In this document: piece by piece, positions 6,909-10,932 of the stretch | Position numbering within the stretch: position 1 is the first letter of the stretch | How the letters are laid out: the number at the start of each line of letters is the position of its first letter | NCBI GenBank assembly: GCA_023436825.1 | Contig: JAEZHS010000394.1 | Coordinates: forward strand, 1-10,932 | DNA from: Pseudomonadota bacterium | Lineage (GTDB): Bacteria; Pseudomonadota; Alphaproteobacteria; Reyranellales; Reyranellaceae | Direction of reading: 5' to 3' | Length of the DNA stretch: 10,932 nucleotides | Position numbers and translations under genes: made by a program | Notes under the pieces: generated by a model | What the model was told of the DNA's origin: nothing | Seen by the model: only the letters and a program-made list of their open reading frames with translations | Databases searched by the model: none

Positions 6909-7367
6909 ATGGCAGGTCTTTATTACGAGGAATTCGCGGTCGGTCGGGTGTTCGACCATGCCTGGACACGCACGGTCACTGAAATGGACAACGTGCTGTA
7001 CAGTTCGCTGACCATGAACGTGCAGCCCCTGCACCTAGACGAGGAGTTCGCCTCCAAGACCGAGTTCGGCCAGCGCATCGTCAACAGCCTGTTCACGCTT
7101 GGCCTGATGATCGGCATCACCGTCAACGACACCACGCTCGGCACCACGGTCGCCAACCTCGGCATGACCGACGTGAAGTTTCCCAAGCCTGTCTTCCACG
7201 GCGATACGCTCCGGGTGAAGACGACCGTGCTGAGCGTGCGCGAGAGCAAGTCGCGGCCGGATGCCGGCATCGTCGAGTTCGGCCACGTCGCCATCAATCA
7301 GCGCGGCGAGATCGTCGCGCAATGCACGCGCCAGGCGCTGATGCGCAAGAAGCCGAAGGATTCGTAA
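6909..7367 (+). CDS. MaoC-like hot-dog fold dehydratase (CoA-ester hydratase)
   Basis: A 152-aa single hot-dog domain of the MaoC/(R)-specific enoyl-CoA hydratase family, normal length. The central hydratase region reads [14 protein letters not shown] (35-48). H42 matches the conserved catalytic His, while N37 sits where PhaJ-type enzymes have Asp. F-G-Q-R-I-V-N-S (53-60) and K-P-V-F-H-G-D-T-L (93-101) are also typical. The [13 protein letters not shown] segment (25-37) resembles mesaconyl-CoA hydratase-type members, suggesting a branched unsaturated acyl-CoA rather than a straight-chain substrate (inference). The next gene, 4 bases downstream, is a CitE-type lyase, so hydration followed by cleavage is the natural reading. 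The start is backed by GGAGG at 6901-6905 with a short 3-base spacer. Cytoplasmic. Confidence 0.88.
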   Translation: MAGLYYEEFAVGRVFDHAWTRTVTEMDNVLYSSLTMNVQPLHLDEEFASKTEFGQRIVNSLFTLGLMIGITVNDTTLGTTVANLGMTDVKFPKPVFHGDTLRVKTTVLSVRESKSRPDAGIVEFGHVAINQRGEIVAQCTRQALMRKKPKDS

Positions 7368-7371
7368 GACA

Positions 7372-8235
7372 ATGCGTTCGTTCCTGTTCGTTCCCGGCGA
7401 TTCCGAGCGCAAGCTCGCCAAGGGTCCCTCTTCCGGCCCCGACGGCCTGATCCTCGACCTCGAGGATTCGGTCGCGACCGACCGCAAGACGATCGCGCGC
7501 GACATGGTGCTGGCCTATCTGAAGTCGGCGAATCGCTCCGGGCCCAAGCTCTACGTCCGCGTCAATGCGCTCGACACCGGCCTGACGCTGGGCGATCTCG
7601 CCGTCGTCATGCAGGGCAAGCCGGACGGCATCGTGTTTCCCAAGTGTGTCGGCCAGGCCAATGTCGACCTTCTGGCGACATACCTCGACGCCCTCGAGGC
7701 ACGCGAAGGCATCGAGGCCGGCGCCACCCGGATCCTGACCATCGCCACCGAAAGCGCCGCCGCCGTGCTTGCGCTGACGGCCGCCCCCGCCAAGCATGCC
7801 CGCCTGATCGGCCATTCGTGGGGCGGCGAGGATCTGATGGCCGACCTCGGCGCGCTGGCCAAGGGCGCCGCGCCGGGCGAATACGACGATACCTTCAGGC
7901 TGGCGCGCACCGTCAACCTGATGGCCTCGGTGGCGGCGGGCATCACCGCCTACGACACGGTCTATCCCGACATCAAGAACGTCGCCGGCCTGCGCGCCGA
8001 GGCGACGGATGCAAGGCGCATGGGCTATGGCGGCAAGATCGCCATCCATCCCGACCAGGTCGCGGTCATCCACGAGGTCTTCACGCCGACGGCCCAGGAA
8101 GTCGACTGGGCGAAGCGCGTCGTCGCCACCTTCGAGAGCAACCCCGGCTCGGGCGTGCTCACGCTCGACGGCAAGATGCTGGACAAGCCGCATCTCGTGC
8201 TTGCTCGCCGCCTGCTTGGCCGGACGGGTGGATGA
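7372..8235 (+). CDS. CitE/HpcH-HpaI family CoA-ester lyase
   Basis: A 287-aa TIM-barrel lyase of the CitE-like family, full length. Motifs are R-S-F-L-F-V-P-G-D (2-10), L-D-L-E-D-S-V (28-34), Y-V-R-V-N (61-65, R63 probably binding the acyl carboxylate), V-F-P-K (88-91), I-A-T-E-S (124-128, E127 a Mg2+ ligand), W-G-G-E-D-L (150-155, acidic pair) and G-K-I-A-I-H-P-D-Q (221-229). Stand-alone members (not part of the citrate lyase complex) cleave or form malyl-, beta-methylmalyl- or citramalyl-CoA. Pairing with the MaoC-like hydratase fits beta-methylmalyl-CoA or citramalyl-CoA lyase activity, but the substrate is inferred. There is no citD or citF nearby, arguing against citrate lyase. The start lies 4 bases after the hydratase stop with AAGGA 11 bases upstream. 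Its stop overlaps the ExoD start (ATGA). Confidence 0.92.
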   Translation: MRSFLFVPGDSERKLAKGPSSGPDGLILDLEDSVATDRKTIARDMVLAYLKSANRSGPKLYVRVNALDTGLTLGDLAVVMQGKPDGIVFPKCVGQANVDLLATYLDALEAREGIEAGATRILTIATESAAAVLALTAAPAKHARLIGHSWGGEDLMADLGALAKGAAPGEYDDTFRLARTVNLMASVAAGITAYDTVYPDIKNVAGLRAEATDARRMGYGGKIAIHPDQVAVIHEVFTPTAQEVDWAKRVVATFESNPGSGVLTLDGKMLDKPHLVLARRLLGRTGG

Positions 8236-8858
8236 AGGACAATTTCGGTCTTCTGCAGACGCTCGAAGGGCTCTTCGCGGGCGACCGGAAATCGTTGCTC
8301 ACTCTCGACGAATTCCTCGGCGGGCTGCACGGCCGCTCCTACGCCTTCGCGATCGCGGCGCTCAACGTGCCGAACTGCATCCCGACGGGAATTCCCTGGC
8401 TGTCCACCATAACCGGCCTGCCGATGGTCTTCCTGCTGGTGCAGTTCTTCGCCGGCCGCGAGGTGCCGAGGCTGCCCGCGCTGGTCGGTCGTCGCGGACT
8501 GCAACGCGGCAAGCTGCAGACCTTCCTCGGCCGCTCGCGTCGCGGCATCCAGTGGCTCGAGGAGGCCGTGCACGCCCGTCATGAATGGTGGGTCAACGGC
8601 ATGCAGCGACGCGCCCTGCTCGTGGCCTGGGCCGCGAACATCGCGCTCCTGGCGCTGCCGATCCCGTTCGACAACCTGTTTCCGGCATGGGCGATCATGT
8701 TCTTCTGCCTTGCCTTGATCGAGGATGACGGTGTGATGGCTATGCTCGGCTGGCTGTTGAGCGCTATCACGGCCGTTTGGACGATCTTCCTGCTGATGAT
8801 CGGCCATGCCGCGATTATCGTGATCATCGCCGCAATGAAGCGCGCCCTGTTCGACTAG
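8232..8858 (+). CDS. ExoD-family exopolysaccharide synthesis membrane protein
   Basis: A 208-aa integral membrane protein of the ExoD family. The N-terminal soluble part (1-35) contains the typical L-x-E-F-L-G-G-L-H-G-R-S-Y (25-37). The conserved central segment N-V-P-N-C-I-P-T-G-I-P-W-L-S-T-I-T-G-L-P (45-64) precedes hydrophobic stretches near 62-74, 128-146, 150-164 and 170-202. The family is named for Sinorhizobium meliloti exoD, whose mutants are defective in exopolysaccharide production and nodule invasion; the biochemical role is unknown. It starts at an ATGA overlap with the lyase stop, a strong sign of translational coupling, with only a weak GGGTGG upstream. No polysaccharide gene is adjacent except the GH17 gene on the other strand, so a link between the lyase and this protein may be only positional. 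Confidence 0.88.
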   Translation: MKDNFGLLQTLEGLFAGDRKSLLTLDEFLGGLHGRSYAFAIAALNVPNCIPTGIPWLSTITGLPMVFLLVQFFAGREVPRLPALVGRRGLQRGKLQTFLGRSRRGIQWLEEAVHARHEWWVNGMQRRALLVAWAANIALLALPIPFDNLFPAWAIMFFCLALIEDDGVMAMLGWLLSAITAVWTIFLLMIGHAAIIVIIAAMKRALFD

Positions 8859-9001
8859 TTGCGCGGCACACCGCTGTCGACGGATTGCGGGGATGAGAAG
8901 CAGTCGGCGCATGCACTGCCGGCATCGGTCTTCGGAGTTCGGACAGTTACGCTGGCTGCGCTACCGCTTCGCCCATGTGGGAGCGGTGGAACCCGGCCCC
9001 G

Positions 9002-9032
9002 GCCCGTCCGAGAGGCAAGCGAGCGGACGGGC
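9002..9032. repeat. GC-rich hairpin
   Basis: GCCCGTCCG (9002-9010) and CGGACGGGC (9024-9032) are perfect 9-bp reverse complements around a 13-base loop. No T-tract follows, so it is not a textbook intrinsic terminator. It lies 144 bases past the ExoD stop and could be a Rho-associated 3' structure or a repeat remnant. Confidence 0.6.
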
Positions 9033-9228
9033 GGCGAGCAGTGTCTGCCGCGGCCTTGGGGGTCTTGGATCAACGATGGCATTCGACAATTTCGTTTTCG
9101 CGAATTTTTGCGTACCGTAGAGGGCCACTTTTGGCGGGTCGAACCGGCGGTTACGCCATCTGTTGTGTCGCTGCCCGAGTGCCAGCAGTGCTTTCACTCC
9201 GACACTTTGTCGTGATCCTCATCGAGTT

Positions 9229-9250
9229 GCCGGGCTATTAGTATCCCGGC
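9229..9250 (+). promoter_or_regulatory. Dyad with TATTAG abutting the Rieske start codon
   Basis: GCCGGG (9229-9234) and CCCGGC (9245-9250) form a perfect 6-bp dyad with a 10-base AT-rich centre, ending directly at the ATG. No Shine-Dalgarno is present in the 20 bases before the start. TATTAG (9236-9241) lies 9 bases before the ATG and could be a -10 element giving a leaderless or nearly leaderless mRNA, with the GC arms as a repressor site or a start-occluding hairpin. This is inference from spacing only; no good -35 partner is visible. Confidence 0.35.
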
Positions 9251-10372
9251 ATGACTGAGCCCAATGAAATCTCCGCCGACCTGCTCGGCGCGCTCGACCG
9301 CGGCGAATCGCTTCCGGCCCGCTGGTACACCGATCCATCGGTCCTCGAACAGGAGATGCTGCAGATCTTCCGCAGGAGCTGGAACTACGTCGGGCCGCTC
9401 TCCGAGCTCGGCAAGGTCGGAGATTACGTTACGGGCCATGCCGGCAATGTGCCGGTCCTGGTCGTGCGCAACGACAAGGGGCTGGCGGGCTTCGTCAATG
9501 TCTGCCGCCATCGCCGTCACCTGGTGATGAAGGGTCGCGGCAACGCCACGCTGATGCAATGCGGCTATCATGCCTGGACCTACGACCTCGCCGGCGGCCT
9601 GCGGCGAGCGCCGCGCTCCGCAACCGAACCGGGCTTCCGGCTGGAGGATTTTCCGCTGCTGCCGGTCCGCGCCGAGGCGGTGGGACCGTTCGTATTCGTC
9701 AACCTCGATGCCGACGCGCCCACGGCAAGGGACTGCTACGGGCCGGTACTCGACATCATCGCCAGGAGCGGCATCGATCTAGGCGCCATCACGCTGCACA
9801 GCCGCGGCGACTGGCAGGCGCGCGCCAATTGGAAGGCGATGCTGGAGAACTATCTCGAATGCTACCACTGCGCCGTCGCCCATCCCGGCTTCAGCGCGGC
9901 GATCGACGTGCGGCCCGACGTCTACACGCTGGCGTCACACGGCTGGTTCTCCAGCCAGGCCGGCCGTGTGCGGCCTGCTGCTCTCGAAGGCAGGAGCAAG
10001 GTCGAGCTCTACGACGTGCGCGGCGAGGTCGCGGAGTCGCAGTACCACTTCCTGTGGCCTAACCTCACCATCAACATCAATCCGGGCTTTCCCAACCTGT
10101 CGGTCGATGTCTGGCTGCCGGAGGGCGCCGGCGCGACCCGCGGCTTCTCGGAGCAGTATTTCGGACCGGGAGTCGACGAAGGCTTTGCCCAGGCACTGAT
10201 CGCCTTCAACAAGCAGGTCGCCCAGGAGGACGACGACCTGACCGATGCCGTTCAGCAAGGCCTGGCGGGTGGCCTGCCTGACCGCGGCCAGTTCCTCACC
10301 AAGAGCGAGCAGCTGGTAATTCAGTTCCAGAAGATGGTCGTGCGGGCGTTGAGCGGACAGTCGCCGGTCTAG
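9251..10372 (+). CDS. Rieske non-heme iron oxygenase, alpha subunit
   Basis: A 373-aa aromatic-ring-hydroxylating-type oxygenase alpha subunit. The Rieske [2Fe-2S] site is C85-R-H87 with C104-G-Y-H107. The catalytic domain has N-Y-L-E-C-Y-H-C-A-V-A-H-P (200-212), giving mononuclear iron ligands H206 and H211, with the third probably D327 in Q-E-D-D-D. E203 occupies the bridging position normally held by Asp, with the usual spacing to both histidines. Together with the N-Y-x-E-C-Y-H-C signature, this places it near the GbcA/CntA group acting on glycine betaine, carnitine and related compounds; other substrates are possible. It needs an NAD(P)H-dependent reductase, and none is in the window, nor a beta subunit, so an alpha-homo-oligomer with a distant reductase is expected. 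An in-frame TAG at 9239-9241 makes ATG 9251 the first possible start. Transcribed alone. Confidence 0.93.
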   Translation: MTEPNEISADLLGALDRGESLPARWYTDPSVLEQEMLQIFRRSWNYVGPLSELGKVGDYVTGHAGNVPVLVVRNDKGLAGFVNVCRHRRHLVMKGRGNATLMQCGYHAWTYDLAGGLRRAPRSATEPGFRLEDFPLLPVRAEAVGPFVFVNLDADAPTARDCYGPVLDIIARSGIDLGAITLHSRGDWQARANWKAMLENYLECYHCAVAHPGFSAAIDVRPDVYTLASHGWFSSQAGRVRPAALEGRSKVELYDVRGEVAESQYHFLWPNLTININPGFPNLSVDVWLPEGAGATRGFSEQYFGPGVDEGFAQALIAFNKQVAQEDDDLTDAVQQGLAGGLPDRGQFLTKSEQLVIQFQKMVVRALSGQSPV

Positions 10373-10401
10373 TACCGACTATCACTGAAGGGTGAGTCGT
10401 A

Positions 10402-10494
10402 GCTGTCACCCGGCGCGGGGTTACCCCGCGCTTACCGTAGCGAGGAGCCTTTGAGGCGGCGAGAAAGGTCCCTCGCTTCGCTCGGGATGACAGC
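10402..10494. repeat. 93-base folded repeat with imperfect terminal inverted repeats
   Basis: The ends GCTGTCACCCG (10402-10412) and 10483-10494 are inverted copies differing by one inserted base. Inside are two further stems: GCGCGGGG-TTA-CCCCGCGC (10413-10431, perfect 8 bp) and a 14-bp arm pair at 10439-10452 and 10464-10477 (12 of 14 matched, 11-base loop). The whole can fold as a three-way junction. The right end (CCCTCGCTTCGCTCGGGATGA) resembles dispersed non-coding repeats I recall from alphaproteobacteria. It lies 29 bases past the Rieske stop, has no coding capacity, and could also act as a 3' structure for that transcript. Confidence 0.75.
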
Positions 10495-10932
10495 GGGGCT
10501 GCATCGCGCATCTGCGATTCCGAGTACTAGTCTTACTGTGTCACAAGCTTAGGCGTTTTTGCCGGACGTTTATTCGCGCGCAGCACGGACATCGCGGTGC
10601 TCGTCGGATGAGCGCGACGATCAGGCGTCGCCGCATGGTCGCGATCGAGCTCGGCACGTGACGTTCGGTTCGGATCGGCGGCGCCTCTCGGTCGATAATC
10701 TGCGGGAAGCATAAGTTGGCCGAGCCGCGCGGCGACGCGCGGCGCCGGCGCAAGCGGCGGTGCCTGCACCGCCGGCAGCGGTACAGGGATCCGGCATTCC
10801 CGTCTTCCCCGCCCGACCGTCTTGTGGGTCTTGAGAGACCGACCCCCCATCGATTGAGCCACCGCCGAATTCCCGCTGTTCCCGCTATTATCGCTACTGG
10901 TTTTCAGGACGGGACGGCGGTTGGCCCCTTCC
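10495..10932. other. Distal region without a confident gene
   Basis: About 440 bases to the window edge. On the minus strand one frame is open from the edge to a TAA at 10533-10535 (about 132 codons, possibly the 3' part of a gene). Its third-position G/C bias is clearly weaker than in the neighbouring genes, and its Pro/Arg/Ala-rich product matches nothing I know, so I do not call it a CDS. A second overlapping minus frame (10541-10753) is equally unconvincing. The region also holds a hairpin at 10755-10774 and three tandem 9-base units at 10870-10896. Confidence 0.5.
10755..10774. repeat. Short perfect hairpin
   Basis: CGGCGGTG (10755-10762) pairs perfectly with CACCGCCG (10767-10774) across the tetraloop CCTG. 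No T-tract is adjacent. In this GC-rich stretch such a structure could arise by chance, so function is uncertain. Confidence 0.5.

Larger units (their letters stand above)
8859..9250. other. 392-base intergenic region, no gene found
   Basis: The open frames here are short, overlapping and match nothing I recognise. The stretch includes a GC-rich hairpin (9002-9032), an unusually AT-rich patch around 9085-9112 in otherwise GC-rich DNA with the 8-base palindrome TTCGCGAA (9097-9104), and a dyad abutting the Rieske start (9229-9250). The promoter of the Rieske gene should be here; I could not place a convincing -35/-10 pair beyond the TATTAG noted in the dyad. Confidence 0.6.

Noticed and set aside
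5827..6969. QOR-like protein extended to 380 residues
   Set aside because: The extra N-terminus crosses the divergent promoter region and the start of the MaoC-like gene. ATG 6804 has GGAG and the normal family start.
7372..8235. Citrate lyase beta subunit (citE) of the citrate lyase complex
   Set aside because: No citD, citF or citC is nearby and the partner gene is a MaoC hydratase, so a stand-alone CoA-ester lyase is the better call.
7644..8858. ExoD-family protein starting at 7644 (404 residues)
   Set aside because: The first 196 residues are a low-quality shadow of the lyase gene. ATG 8232 at the ATGA overlap starts the conserved ExoD domain.
10413..10431. Intrinsic terminator after the Rieske gene
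   Set aside because: The 8-bp GC stem is followed by TTACCG, not a T-tract, and it belongs to the larger 93-base folded repeat.
1..10932. CRISPR array, tRNA/rRNA gene, transposase, prophage or toxin-antitoxin pair
   Set aside because: No regularly spaced direct repeats, no tRNA-like cloverleaf with conserved arms and no recognisable mobile-element protein were seen. The cloverleaf-like repeats at 806-902 and 10402-10494 lack tRNA features.

Overview
The window reads as chromosomal DNA of a GC-rich alphaproteobacterium. The evidence is strong G/C bias at third codon positions, family content (CoxG-like, Bug/TctC, GH17 'beta-glucan synthase'-like, ExoD, Rieske oxygenase) and short palindromic intergenic repeats of a style common in that class. 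Free-living soil or water relatives (Rhodospirillales, Reyranella-like or Bradyrhizobium-like) are plausible, but the genus cannot be fixed from sequence reading alone.

Layout. Bases 1-191 hold two near-perfect palindromes and no confident gene. From 192 to 6804 everything lies on the minus strand, in transcription order: a quinone-oxidoreductase-like MDR protein (6804-5827), a Bug/TctC periplasmic solute-binding protein (5818-4850), an SDR dehydrogenase (4786-4031), a DUF2817 M14-like metallohydrolase (4022-2925), a membrane GH17 protein (2854-920) and a membrane-anchored CoxG-like SRPBCC protein (776-192). The first four are tightly packed (two 8-base gaps and one 63-base gap) and probably form an operon. 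GH17 and coxG may have their own signals; a folded repeat at 806-902 separates them. A 104-base divergent promoter region (6805-6908) faces a plus-strand cluster: a MaoC-fold hydratase (6909-7367), a CitE/HpcH-HpaI CoA-ester lyase (7372-8235) and an ExoD-family membrane protein (8232-8858, overlapping the lyase by 4 bases). After a 392-base spacer comes a Rieske oxygenase alpha subunit (9251-10372). The last 560 bases hold a 93-base folded repeat and sequence without a confident gene.

How the genes may work together. The best-supported theme is carboxylate/CoA-ester metabolism. A hydratase plus a CitE-type lyase is the pair used to hydrate a branched unsaturated C5-CoA (mesaconyl- or itaconyl-CoA type) and cleave the hydroxyacyl-CoA to smaller units. 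The divergent operon adds a binding protein of a family that captures carboxylates, two NAD(P)H-dependent oxidoreductases and a possible amide or peptide hydrolase. No CoA-transferase or CoA-ligase and no TctA/TctB permease is visible, so any such pathway is incomplete here. GH17 and ExoD suggest a second, cell-surface polysaccharide theme. The Rieske protein carries Glu rather than Asp at the inter-centre bridging position, as in trimethylammonium-type oxygenases.

I see no CRISPR array, tRNA, rRNA, transposase or phage gene. The least ordinary sequence is intergenic: two palindromes at 72-190 and two multi-stem, cloverleaf-like repeats at 806-902 and 10402-10494.
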